64,000 bases of DNA from Aedoeadaptatus nemausensis (GTDB lineage Bacteria; Bacillota; Clostridia; Tissierellales; Peptoniphilaceae), in NCBI RefSeq assembly GCF_903819165.1, contig NZ_CAIJCS010000019.1, forward strand, positions 1 through 64,000, read 5' to 3'. The position numbers and the translations under genes are program-made. Positions 45,673-54,005 of this stretch are shown here, piece after piece. Every line of letters starts with the position of its first letter. Position 1 is the first letter of the stretch. The notes below the pieces were generated by a model. The model worked only from the letters and a program-made list of their open reading frames with translations. It did no database searches and was not told the DNA's origin.

Positions 45673-46374
45673 CTATGCCCTCGTTTCACTTTTTACAACA
45701 TCCATAAAAAGTTTCTCTAAATTCTCATGATGACTCATAATATTTTGGTACTTCAATTGCCCATTATGAATAATCCCTATATGATCCGCAGTTTGTTCTA
45801 CTTCCGCTAGAATATGACTGGATAAAATCACAGTTATTCCTTTTTCGGGGAAACTTCTTATTAAACCACGTAATTCTTGAATTCCCAATGGGTCAAGTCC
45901 ATTCGTCGGCTCATCTAAAATCAAAAGCTTCGGATTATTTAATAATGCAATGGCGATCCCCAGTCTTTGTTTCATTCCTAAAGAAAACTGACCGGTTTTC
46001 TTCTTTCCGGTATCGTTTAAACTAACAATTTCCAAAACTTCATCAATCCTGGAATCAGGCAATCCTAACAATAAAGTTCTTACTTTTAAATTCTCCCTAG
46101 CACTTAAATTTTCATATAAAGGCGGCGTTTCAATGAGGGCTCCTATATCTGCTAAATCATTCCGACTCCATGGATGCCCTTCAAATAAAATATCCCCTGA
46201 TGATTTATACAACATACCGATGATCATTTTTAATGTAGTAGACTTGCCGGCTCCATTAGGTCCAAGTAGTCCATAAATTGAATTTTCCTTAATTCTTAGG
46301 GATATACCATCTACAGCTTTTTGGTTGCCAAATACCTTCGATAACTTTTTTGTTTCCAAGATAAATTGATCCAT
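45673..46374 (-). CDS. Lantibiotic-protection ABC ATPase (MutF/CprA type)
   Basis: A 233-residue ABC ATPase. Walker A is GPNGAGKSTTLKMI (about residues 38-51), then the Q-loop region IGALIETPPLYENLSARENL typical of bacteriocin-immunity ATPases, signature QFSLGMKQRLGIA, Walker B LLILDEPTNGLDP, and the H-loop SSHILAEVE. It is first in the five-gene operon ATPase-permease-permease-regulator-kinase. GGAGG lies upstream, with the heptamer repeats about 40 bp above the start. Confidence 0.9.
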   Translation of the reverse strand: MDQFILETKKLSKVFGNQKAVDGISLRIKENSIYGLLGPNGAGKSTTLKMIIGMLYKSSGDILFEGHPWSRNDLADIGALIETPPLYENLSARENLKVRTLLLGLPDSRIDEVLEIVSLNDTGKKKTGQFSLGMKQRLGIAIALLNNPKLLILDEPTNGLDPLGIQELRGLIRSFPEKGITVILSSHILAEVEQTADHIGIIHNGQLKYQNIMSHHENLEKLFMDVVKSETRA

Positions 46375-46414
46375 AATAACCTCCTCTTTCTTAATTGAAG
46401 ATTACGGCATAAAT

Positions 46415-46432
46415 TTAAGGATTTCTTAAGGA
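46415..46432 (-). promoter_or_regulatory. Direct heptamer repeats, candidate response-regulator site
   Basis: TTAAGGA occurs at 46415-46421 and again at 46426-46432, an 11-bp period, in front of the module A operon. OmpR-family regulators bind such one-turn direct repeats. A possible -10 TAATCT (46399-46404 on the minus strand) lies one turn downstream, so the site would overlap the -35, as for an activator. Confidence 0.55.
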
Positions 46433-46474
46433 CTATTTGTCATTGATTCGCCAGGGAAAATGGATGCATTCTTT

Positions 46475-46575
46475 CCAAAAAAAGACCCCCAAGCGTCGGA
46501 TTCCTTCGTCCAACGTTTGGGGGCTCTTTGATCTCTTCAAGAGATCTTTTTCGATTATCTTAATTTTAAGTTCAC
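46475..46575. repeat. att-like direct repeat, copy 2 (with terminator)
   Basis: It shares two uninterrupted identical runs with copy 3: 39 bases (46475-46513) and 31 bases (46516-46546). The first half folds into a long hairpin with arms CCCCCAA/TTGGGGG followed on the minus strand by seven T, the second into GATCTC-TTCAA-GAGATC. The end (46552-46575) encodes ValAsnLeuLysLeuArg-stop on the minus strand, as in the RlmCD tail. It terminates module B and separates it from module A. Confidence 0.85.
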
Positions 46576-46658
46576 GGCCACCTGGGTGGGTAGTATAGAG
46601 CAAGTCATTTCATCCAAAGCTTTCTAAATTGAATAAATCTAAAGGTTAACTTTCCCAT

Positions 46659-48059
46659 TTAAGTATCTCGGCTCTCAACAAGTTCTACAATCCTATCACA
46701 AACTGACTCTAAAAATTCAACATCATGGGATATTATTAAAATCAACTTATCTTCTTCCTTTACTTTCTTTATGTTTTTAGCTACTATTTTCATATTTCTA
46801 TAGTCCAATCCGCTAGTTGGTTCATCAAAAAACAGAATTTTCTTGTCGGATAGTAAAGCTGATAAGATAATGACTCTCTGTTTTTGTCCTCCTGACAAGG
46901 TGTGAGGATTCCTCTCGCTAATATCTTTCAACTCCATATCTTTTAGCCAAGTATCTAAAACATAATCATCTTTAATGGTTGAGGTTAATACTATTTCATC
47001 TTTAACAGTGTCCGTGAATAACTGACAGTTCACCTCCTGCATGATAAGCAAACTTTCATTTAATCTGCTTCTTATATTGAAATTCTCATTTTCTTTTAAA
47101 ATTTTCCCTTTATTTGCTTTGTATAATCCACATATGATTTTTGCTAAAGTAGACTTTCCAATTCCATTTTCTCCAACTATCCCTATAATATTTCCATAGC
47201 CAAATTTAAGATCCTTAATGGACAAAATTGTTTTGGTATTTCTTTTGAATATCAGATTTTTTAACTCTAATAAAGTCCCTTTATTTAAAGTTTCAAAATC
47301 ATCAAATCCTTCAATAGCCTTATAATCAGAATGCCTAAGTCCTGTTCTCATTCGTTCATCTTCACTTAGATTTTCAATTTCACCCATACTATATTCCCCG
47401 ATGATTTTCCCATCTTGTAAGTATATTGCTCTATCGACAATGTCTTTTAAATACCACAGCCTATGTTCTGCAATAATAATAGTTTTTCCTAAAGATTTAA
47501 GCTTTTTTATTGTAAGCGATAGTTCTTTCATTGACTTTATGTCTAAGCTTGAAGATGGTTCATCGAGAATAAATATCTCAGGGTTTAATGCGTAAATGCT
47601 TGCTATAGCAATCTTCTGTTTTTCTCCTCCGGAAAGATTGAATATATTTTTATTCATTAAGTTTTCAAGATGAAGCTCTTTTTCGACTTCTTCAATTCTT
47701 TTGTTAATTACTTCCCTTTCTATGCCGTAATTTTCTAAACCAAAAGCAATTTCATCGGTTGTATTGGTTGTATAGAATTGTGTTTTGGGATTTTGAAAAA
47801 CTGAACCTACATCCCTAGATAATTTATAAATTGGTGTAGTAAATGTATTCATACCATTGACCATGACACTGCCGGAAATGTCCCCATCATAAAACTCAGG
47901 TATTATGCCGTTCATAAGCTTTAATAGAGTCGACTTTCCACAACCGCTCCTACCACATAGAAGAATGCATTCCCCTTTTTTGATTTTCAAATTTATATCT
48001 TTTAATGAGTAATCAGATCCTCCCTTGTACTTAAAACTTAATTCTCTAATTTCAATCAT
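46659..48059 (-). CDS. ECF transporter ATPase, two ABC domains fused
   Basis: A 466-residue protein with two complete ABC domains in one chain. Domain 1 has LCGRSGCGKSTLLK (about 34-47), NLSGGEKQKIAIA and IFILDEPSSSLD. Domain 2 has IVGENGIGKSTLAK, TLSGGQKQRVIIL and ILFFDEPTSGLD. It would act in place of the EcfA1/EcfA2 pair and power the adjacent EcfT and S component. The ATG at 48059 overlaps the ecfT stop (ATGA); a GTG three codons upstream is the alternative. AT-rich, in module B. Confidence 0.9.
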   Translation of the reverse strand: MIEIRELSFKYKGGSDYSLKDINLKIKKGECILLCGRSGCGKSTLLKLMNGIIPEFYDGDISGSVMVNGMNTFTTPIYKLSRDVGSVFQNPKTQFYTTNTTDEIAFGLENYGIEREVINKRIEEVEKELHLENLMNKNIFNLSGGEKQKIAIASIYALNPEIFILDEPSSSLDIKSMKELSLTIKKLKSLGKTIIIAEHRLWYLKDIVDRAIYLQDGKIIGEYSMGEIENLSEDERMRTGLRHSDYKAIEGFDDFETLNKGTLLELKNLIFKRNTKTILSIKDLKFGYGNIIGIVGENGIGKSTLAKIICGLYKANKGKILKENENFNIRSRLNESLLIMQEVNCQLFTDTVKDEIVLTSTIKDDYVLDTWLKDMELKDISERNPHTLSGGQKQRVIILSALLSDKKILFFDEPTSGLDYRNMKIVAKNIKKVKEEDKLILIISHDVEFLESVCDRIVELVESRDT

Positions 48060-48784
48060 AAATCCCACCCTGATACTTTCATAAATATTATTATTGATAA
48101 AATTAAAATCATAAAAAATAGAACACCAATATCATTTTTTCTAAACTTAATTAGGTGTCTACTTGTTTTGTTAACAGGAGCATCAAGTCCCCTTATAATG
48201 GCTGATTGAGAGAGTTCATCCCCAATTTCTATCACACTTACAAATAAGGGTACAAAAAAGTACTCCATAATTAATGTTGGTTTTCTAATTAAATTGATTA
48301 AGTTAAAATTAATTCCTCGAGTTTTCATCGCCATATTTATATGACTCCATTCGTCTTTAATAGTAGGCAAACATCTAAATATTACAGAAATCATTATGAG
48401 CGAGTCTTTTGAAAGTTTTAATTTTTGTAAAGTTGCCACTGCACTGGAAACAGATGTTGAATTTAAAATCCATTTACCCACGATAATACATGGCAGAAAT
48501 TTTCTTCCAATTGCCAAGAGGAATAAAATTAAATTCAAAAGAAAATTCATGTTAACATAGGCAAAAGCTTTTTCTAATGCTAGACTTATTACAAAAAATG
48601 AAATATACCTTATAGCAGATTTTTTATAACCATCACTAATAATAATGACAAGAAAAAATAATGTAATAAGGCTTTGATAGATCCAATCAAACCCTAAAAA
48701 AATTAAAATATTCGCACCTATAAGCAAGATAAGTTTTGTTCTGAGGTCATATTTTGACCCCAGAACAAACTTTGAATTTTCCAT
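48056..48784 (-). CDS. ECF transporter transmembrane component EcfT
   Basis: A 242-residue membrane protein with about six hydrophobic segments. The coupling helices carry MAMKTRGIN (about residue 152) and SAIIRGLDAP (about 195), the Ala-Arg-Gly type motifs that contact the ATPase. It joins the S component to EcfA. The start overlaps the S-component stop by one base. Confidence 0.9.
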   Translation of the reverse strand: MENSKFVLGSKYDLRTKLILLIGANILIFLGFDWIYQSLITLFFLVIIISDGYKKSAIRYISFFVISLALEKAFAYVNMNFLLNLILFLLAIGRKFLPCIIVGKWILNSTSVSSAVATLQKLKLSKDSLIMISVIFRCLPTIKDEWSHINMAMKTRGINFNLINLIRKPTLIMEYFFVPLFVSVIEIGDELSQSAIIRGLDAPVNKTSRHLIKFRKNDIGVLFFMILILSIIIFMKVSGWDL

Positions 48785-49374
48785 TATAAAACTCCTGCGG
48801 ATTCCAACTTTTTATTTAGTATTTTCTTTGTAAAATATGAACCAATTAAAGAGAATATAAATGTTCCTATAATCATAACCGGTAACATCCATATTGGTGT
48901 CCATGCCCTTACTGTGTTACAAAAGCTTTGATCTAAGCCACCTTTTATTACACTTTCAAAAAATGCTTCTCTCATAACCCAAATTGGTAAGAATCCTCCA
49001 AATAAGTTTAGAGAAAAAAACATATGACTCATTGTATTTTTCTTAAAGTCTGTATAATTTCCACCTTTTGCTATGAACATAGCAATTATTCCGGCAGGCA
49101 CTGCCACTAATGGCGCAATTGGAATATGTCCCGTTGCAACTAATAAAATACTTGGTAAGATAGCTGCGATTACAATAGCAGTAGCTGACTTTGTCTTTGC
49201 AAGAAGCATATGATAGGTTGGTGCAGCAAGTAGTGCTACAAGCATCGGCATTAGTAAAAATAAAACAGGGACAGGCACAGATATTGCCCCAATAACTAAA
49301 TATGTTACAAAGTAAAGTGCAATTAAAACACCGGCTGTAACTGCGTTTTTTGATGATTTCTTTTGTGTTTTCAT
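48784..49374 (-). CDS. ECF transporter S component (MptD/Trep_Strep type)
   Basis: A 196-residue membrane protein with about six hydrophobic segments, beginning KNAVTAGVLIALYFVTYLVI and containing VLFLLMPMLVALLAAPTYHMLLAKTK and FIAKGGNYTDFKKNT. It fits the Trep_Strep/MptD family of predicted ECF substrate binders, whose ligand is unknown. GGAGG lies upstream. It is the third gene of the module, after two ABC exporter genes and before ecfT. Confidence 0.83.
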   Translation of the reverse strand: MKTQKKSSKNAVTAGVLIALYFVTYLVIGAISVPVPVLFLLMPMLVALLAAPTYHMLLAKTKSATAIVIAAILPSILLVATGHIPIAPLVAVPAGIIAMFIAKGGNYTDFKKNTMSHMFFSLNLFGGFLPIWVMREAFFESVIKGGLDQSFCNTVRAWTPIWMLPVMIIGTFIFSLIGSYFTKKILNKKLESAGVL

Positions 49375-49399
49375 AAGTTTCCTCCTTTAAAATTGATTG

Positions 49400-51124
49400 T
49401 TACTGTACAATCTTCCATTCTTTAGACTTTTCTTGATAATTCCATAAGTCTTTATATAGTCCTTCATTTTTAATAAGTTCTTCATGCTTCCCAACTTCCT
49501 CTACCTTTCCTTTGTTTAAAACAACAATTTTATCAGCTCCCATTACGTTTCTTAATTTATGGGCTACAACCACAACTGTTTTATTTTTAATTAAATTTGA
49601 TATTGCTTCTTGTATAACAAGTTCATTTTCAGGATCAAGCGAAGATGTTGCTTCATCAAGCAGTATTATTGGGGCATTTTTTAATATTGCTCTCGCTATT
49701 GATATTCTTTGCTTCTCACCTCCGGACAGAGTCGCTCCTCCTTGTCCAATCATAGTTTCAAATCCATCATCTTTTCTGACTATAAAGTCATAAGCTCCTG
49801 CCATTTTTGCAGCATTCATTATTTCATCTTTACTCGCATCTTCATTTCCAAATTTTATATTGTTATAAATTGTGTCTTTAAAAAGATACACATCTTGAAA
49901 AACAACAGAAAATTTATCCATTAATTTATCAGGGTCGGCTGTTAGCAAATCTACTCCACCAATTTTAATTGTCCCTTCATTAGGATCATAAAATCTGGAA
50001 ATTAATTTAATGAGTGTAGATTTCCCAGAGCCAGAGTAACCAACAAAAGCAGTTAATTCATTTTCAGTAATATCTAATGAAACATTATCGATAACCTTAG
50101 ATTCCTTGTATGAAAATGAAACATCGTGGATTTCAATTTTGTTGCTTTCGTTTACATCGCAATTTCCTGACATAGGTTTAGCGTTAAGTAAGTTAATGAT
50201 TCTCTCTCCTGAAACTGATGCCATTTGTAGACCTGTATAATTTACAAGTGCAAGCTCCAAGGGGTCAAAAATCCTTGTACCTACAAATAAGAACATTAAA
50301 AATGTATCAATTTCCAAAGATCCATTTATAAATAAATAGGAACCGGCTAAACTCATCAAAGGAAGGCCTATTCTTAAAATCATACTTGCTATAGTAGTTA
50401 ATGAACCAACCCCTTTCTCACTCTTAATATTTGCATTTCTTGAGTTATCTATATCTTCTTCAAGTTTTGTTAATGTATCATCTATGCTGTTATAAGCTTT
50501 TAGAGTCTTAATGGCATCCAAATATTCGTTTATGTCTTCTTCCTCTTTTATCCTCATTTTCTTTGTTTTCATATAAATTTTTTTCTGAAAGTTTTGCATG
50601 AGCGTGAGAAGTAGAACAGAAATAGGTAGTCCTATAAGAGTTGCTATTCCCATTTTTACATTAATTATCAAGAATAATATTGAGCAAAAAACCGCTACGC
50701 ATATGCCACTGAAAAATTGAGGTAATTGATGCGTTACTGCCGTTTCAACTTTGAAAAAATCATTCATTAATGTATCTAAGATCTCTGCTGAACTTTTCCC
50801 AGAAATGTAACCTATCGGCAGTTTTCTTATGTGGTCTGCAAGCTCTATTCTTCCATCTGCACTTGCCTTGTATCCAAGTTCATAGGTATATTTTGTGGCT
50901 AAATTTTCCAATAAGAATGTTACAAAGAAAAATATTGCCATTATCCCAAAATACTTCCATAAAAGGCTCGTATCTATACTATCTGCTCCTCTATTCAAAA
51001 ATAGTGTTTCTACAATTTTCGCCAAAGCAATAAATGGTATAAGGTTGGAAATAGATGCCAAAACATTTAAGATAATGGATTTTCTTATATTATTCATCTT
51101 TCCTAAAGTAATATTTCTTATCAT
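49400..51124 (-). CDS. ABC transporter half-molecule (permease plus ATPase), second of a pair
   Basis: A 574-residue exporter-fold protein: six transmembrane helices (about residues 1-310) and an ATPase domain with Walker A FVGYSGSGKSTLIKLISRF (about 356-374), signature ATLSGGEKQRISIARAIL and Walker B IILLDEATSSLD. It overlaps its partner by 4 bases, so the two probably form a heterodimer. Pairs of this kind beside ECF genes recall YbtPQ/IrtAB-type proteins that import siderophores despite an exporter fold, but export is equally possible. Confidence 0.87.
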   Translation of the reverse strand: MIRNITLGKMNNIRKSIILNVLASISNLIPFIALAKIVETLFLNRGADSIDTSLLWKYFGIMAIFFFVTFLLENLATKYTYELGYKASADGRIELADHIRKLPIGYISGKSSAEILDTLMNDFFKVETAVTHQLPQFFSGICVAVFCSILFLIINVKMGIATLIGLPISVLLLTLMQNFQKKIYMKTKKMRIKEEEDINEYLDAIKTLKAYNSIDDTLTKLEEDIDNSRNANIKSEKGVGSLTTIASMILRIGLPLMSLAGSYLFINGSLEIDTFLMFLFVGTRIFDPLELALVNYTGLQMASVSGERIINLLNAKPMSGNCDVNESNKIEIHDVSFSYKESKVIDNVSLDITENELTAFVGYSGSGKSTLIKLISRFYDPNEGTIKIGGVDLLTADPDKLMDKFSVVFQDVYLFKDTIYNNIKFGNEDASKDEIMNAAKMAGAYDFIVRKDDGFETMIGQGGATLSGGEKQRISIARAILKNAPIILLDEATSSLDPENELVIQEAISNLIKNKTVVVVAHKLRNVMGADKIVVLNKGKVEEVGKHEELIKNEGLYKDLWNYQEKSKEWKIVQ

Positions 51125-52890
51125 TCATTCTCACTCCCTTCTATATCCATTTGCCAAATATTTGTCTTCTTATAAATATCAAAAAGTCGCTTATATATTC
51201 CATCTGCGACGATTAAATCTTCATGCTTACCTTTTTCTGCAATTTTTCCATCAGATATTACTAAGATTTGATTTGCATGCTCTATGGTGTTTAACCTATG
51301 CGCAATCATGATGACTGTCTTATCTTTAACCAATTCAGACAAAGCTTCCTGCATAAGATATTCATTTTCAGAGTCTGCAAAACTTGTTGCTTCGTCTAAT
51401 ACTAATATTGGTGCGTCCTTTAAAATCGCTCTTGCAACTGCAATACGTTGTTTCTCTCCGCCGGATAAATAAGTTCCTTTACCCAAAACAGTATTGTATC
51501 CATTAGGGAGTTGTTCAATAAAATCATGACATCTTGCTTTTTTGCAGGCTTTTAAAACATCATCTTTTGTAGAACCTGTCTTTGCCATAGCAACATTATT
51601 GAATACTGTATCTGTGATAAGATCGCTGTCTTGAAAAACAAATGCTATCTTGTCCATTAAGACGTTTATCGGAATATTTTTTATATTAACTCCACCAATT
51701 TTAATAGAGCCTTCTGAAGGATCGTAAAATCTTGGTATTAGCGTTCCAATGGTAGATTTGCCTGCTCCCGAATAGCCAACTAATGCTGTAACTTCTCCTT
51801 GTTTAGCACAGAAGCTTATATTCTTTAAAACCTCTTCATCTCCATAAGAAAAGCTTACATTCTCGAATTCAAGATCATGACCTTTTATCTCTTCCTCACT
51901 ATTTTCAATTGCCAATTCTTTTTGATCTATAATTTCGCAGATTCTCAAAACAACTTCATTTAGTAAATTCATTCCTTCTGCAAAATCTCTAAGTTTTAAT
52001 GCAGGTACGCTAATGGCAGGTGCAAGAATTAAATAGAAAATAAAAACTGTAGCAAAATCCAAGTTATTATTTCGTGACATTAAAAGTATTCCTACTGGAA
52101 CTATGAATGTAGCAACAGATAAAATAAACATTCTAAATGAAACAAATCCCGGTCTTATCATTGATGTCATCGAACTTGTAAAATCTCTATATTCTCCTAC
52201 TGACTTTGAGAAAGTTTTAAATGATTTTACTCCTGTTCCAAATATTTTAACTTCCGGCATACCTTTAACGTATTCAGTAGTTGCTGAATTAATTTGATCC
52301 AAAATCGCAAAGTTCTTCTCAAGTCCACCCGACTTTATAATCTTTGCCATGATTGCAATCTGAATTCCTAAACCGACAAATATAATTAACAAAGTCGTAA
52401 GACCTAATATTAAATTTATCTTCAACATAACAACTATCATTGCTAAAATTAGTGCTAATGTTGAAATTAAATTTGGTAATTGATGAGAAAAATATCCCTC
52501 AATTTGATTCATGTCCGATCCTAATACTTGCCTTATTTTTGACTTGTTGTCTCCTGTAAAAAATCCTAAAGGAAGATTCCCAATATGGCATAATATCTTC
52601 TTTTTTAAGTTAGCTATTAAAACATATGAAAACTTATGGCATAAAATACCGCCAATGTAAGTTAAGCAATATGACAATACCACTGCTGCAAGTCCATAGG
52701 TGCAGAACTGAATTGTACTTTGTTCTAATTTCCCATATAAAAATAGAGATTTTATGACTTTGTATATCACCAAAATTGGACAAATACTTAATAGCATCCC
52801 AAGACTAACAAATAATATTCCTCCTACAAGTTGTCCTTTTTTTATTTCGCTGTAGGAAATAATATCTTTGATTGATTTCTTCTTTTTCAT
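51121..52890 (-). CDS. ABC transporter half-molecule (permease plus ATPase), first of a pair
   Basis: A 589-residue protein with six transmembrane helices and an ATPase domain: Walker A LVGYSGAGKSTIGTLIPRF (about 371-389), signature TYLSGGEKQRIAVARAIL, and Walker B ILVLDEATSFAD, where the usual Ser-Leu-Asp end is Phe-Ala-Asp. It is the first transport gene of module B, directly behind the TetR-type operator at 52911-52924. It forms a presumed heterodimer with the next gene. Confidence 0.87.
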   Translation of the reverse strand: MKKKKSIKDIISYSEIKKGQLVGGILFVSLGMLLSICPILVIYKVIKSLFLYGKLEQSTIQFCTYGLAAVVLSYCLTYIGGILCHKFSYVLIANLKKKILCHIGNLPLGFFTGDNKSKIRQVLGSDMNQIEGYFSHQLPNLISTLALILAMIVVMLKINLILGLTTLLIIFVGLGIQIAIMAKIIKSGGLEKNFAILDQINSATTEYVKGMPEVKIFGTGVKSFKTFSKSVGEYRDFTSSMTSMIRPGFVSFRMFILSVATFIVPVGILLMSRNNNLDFATVFIFYLILAPAISVPALKLRDFAEGMNLLNEVVLRICEIIDQKELAIENSEEEIKGHDLEFENVSFSYGDEEVLKNISFCAKQGEVTALVGYSGAGKSTIGTLIPRFYDPSEGSIKIGGVNIKNIPINVLMDKIAFVFQDSDLITDTVFNNVAMAKTGSTKDDVLKACKKARCHDFIEQLPNGYNTVLGKGTYLSGGEKQRIAVARAILKDAPILVLDEATSFADSENEYLMQEALSELVKDKTVIMIAHRLNTIEHANQILVISDGKIAEKGKHEDLIVADGIYKRLFDIYKKTNIWQMDIEGSENE

Positions 52891-52910
52891 CTAAAACATA
52901 CCTCCTTACC

Positions 52911-52924
52911 GAACGAGTTCGTTC
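52911..52924. promoter_or_regulatory. Candidate TetR operator 1
   Basis: GAACGA-GT-TCGTTC is an inverted repeat in the 107-bp gap between the TetR gene and the first ABC exporter gene. The same arms occur upstream of the TetR gene at 53629-53643, as expected for a repressor of both units. Confidence 0.55.
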
Positions 52925-52997
52925 ATTTGCCTTAAAACTAATACAAGGAAAACACCGTTGATGTTTTCCTTGTAAAATACTTATATTTTATTTTTCT

Positions 52998-53612
52998 CTA
53001 CTGAGGTCTTTGAAATAGCTCACTTATTATTCCAAAGGCTTCACTTGGATTTGTTTTGTTTTCTCCTTTAATAATATAGCCATTATATATTGTTCCGACA
53101 GCTCCGTATAAAATAAAAGCTGCAAAACTCCTCACATTTTCTCTGTTTATTCCCATATTATTTTCTATTTTTTTGCCTTCAATCCCTTCAATTATAAATT
53201 CTGAATAGACGTCTATAAATTTTCCAATGTAATGAATCAATTCCCATAGCCTGTAAGAGTTATCTGTAATTGAACTCTCCTTTGAAAAATTATATCTTGT
53301 CGTAAACTGACCGATATCTTTCACTATAAGTTCCCTTAAAGTTTTTATTCTTTCTTCGTAATCTATTTCATTGTTTTGAAGTATATCCAACTTATTTTTT
53401 AGTTTCTCTTCAAAATATGTTTCCATACACGCCAAAAAAATATCTTCTTTTGATTTGAAGTAGTAATAAAACATTCCAGGTGCACCATTAACTTCTGCGA
53501 GAATATCTCGAACAGAAACTTTCTCATATCCATACTTTTCAAAAAGCCTGGATGCTATATTTATAAGCTCCTGTTTTCTTTCTTCCGGATCCTTTATATT
53601 TCTTTTTGTCAA
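52998..53612 (-). CDS. TetR-family transcriptional regulator
   Basis: A 204-residue regulator. The N-terminal helix-turn-helix region FEKYGYEKVSVRDILAEVNG leads into GMFYYYFKSKEDIFLACMET (about residues 23-65); the C-terminal ligand domain is divergent. The start is TTG at 53612, with GGTGAGG close upstream. It is the first gene of module B and probably represses the ABC/ECF operon and itself, judging from the two matching inverted repeats. The inducer is unknown. Confidence 0.88.
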   Translation of the reverse strand: MTKRNIKDPEERKQELINIASRLFEKYGYEKVSVRDILAEVNGAPGMFYYYFKSKEDIFLACMETYFEEKLKNKLDILQNNEIDYEERIKTLRELIVKDIGQFTTRYNFSKESSITDNSYRLWELIHYIGKFIDVYSEFIIEGIEGKKIENNMGINRENVRSFAAFILYGAVGTIYNGYIIKGENKTNPSEAFGIISELFQRPQ

Positions 53613-53628
53613 AACCTCACCACCAATC

Positions 53629-53643
53629 GACCGACACTCGTTC
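53629..53643. promoter_or_regulatory. Candidate TetR operator 2
   Basis: GACCGA-CAC-TCGTTC, 16 bp upstream of the TetR start, shares five to six bases per arm with operator 1, which suggests autoregulation. Confidence 0.5.
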
Positions 53644-53899
53644 TGTATGCCTATATATTAGCTTTCACTCACCATTTTTGTCAATAGCAACATTAAATTT
53701 TTCTTTTGCACCTGCCTATGATCCTCTCCTTTATACTCTCGTTATTAATCACAATAATAACTCCATGTTTTTCGATCTGAATTTTTAATTTTAACAGCCC
53801 AACTTTTTCTCTATTAATTCTTCTACTTTGTATTTCATTTACAATAGTTTTGATAAACAAATTTCCCTCCGTTTTTACTTTGAGAAGCATCCATTTTCG
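53644..53899. other. AT-rich intergenic edge of the island
   Basis: The 256 bases between the TetR operator and repeat copy 3 contain only an 81-codon minus-strand frame (53693-53938) with no recognisable family or ribosome site. It may be the decayed end of a lost gene. The TetR promoter must lie here, but I could not place a convincing -35/-10 pair. Confidence 0.4.
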
Positions 53900-54005
53900 C
53901 CAAAAAAAGACCCCCAAGCGTCGGATTCCTTCGTCCAATTTTTTGGGGGCTCTTTGATCTCTTCAAGAGATCACTTGCGATTATTTTATTTTTAAATTCA
54001 CCACG
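53900..54005. repeat. att-like direct repeat, copy 3 (joined to intact rlmCD)
   Basis: It holds the rlmCD terminator hairpin (CCCCCAA/TTGGGGG arms, seven T on the minus strand), a GATCTC-TTCAA-GAGATC hairpin and the last codons of rlmCD (53978-54001). Runs of 39 bases (53900-53938) and 31 bases (53942-53972) are identical to copy 2, 7.43 kb away. It is the presumed junction next to the target gene. Confidence 0.85.

Larger units (their letters stand above)
41993..54005. mobile_element. Tandem accessory island at the rlmCD 3' end (CIME-like, no mobility genes)
   Basis: This AT-rich 12-kb block holds a peptide-resistance module (42.1-46.4 kb) and an ECF/ABC/TetR module (46.6-53.6 kb). Related repeats containing the 3' end of rlmCD lie at 41993-42055, 46475-46575 and 53900-54005, the last joined to the intact gene. 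No integrase, relaxase or transposase is visible. The arrangement fits site-specific insertion at rlmCD/rumA, a known integrative-element target in streptococci, followed by loss of mobility genes. The element class is inference; the repeats are directly visible. Confidence 0.55.

Noticed and set aside
46456-46467. 12-base segment whose reverse complement occurs at 53887-53898 beside repeat copy 3
   Set aside because: The flanks of copies 2 and 3 also align in direct orientation (11 of 17), and the copy 2 flank contains an ATGCAT palindrome, so the inverted match is probably a by-product rather than terminal inverted repeats of a transposon.
46659-49374. EcfA/EcfT of the island as the energising module for BioY and RibU
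   Set aside because: They are encoded with their own S component under a separate regulator on a mobile-looking segment; core vitamin uptake more likely uses a housekeeping EcfAAT elsewhere.
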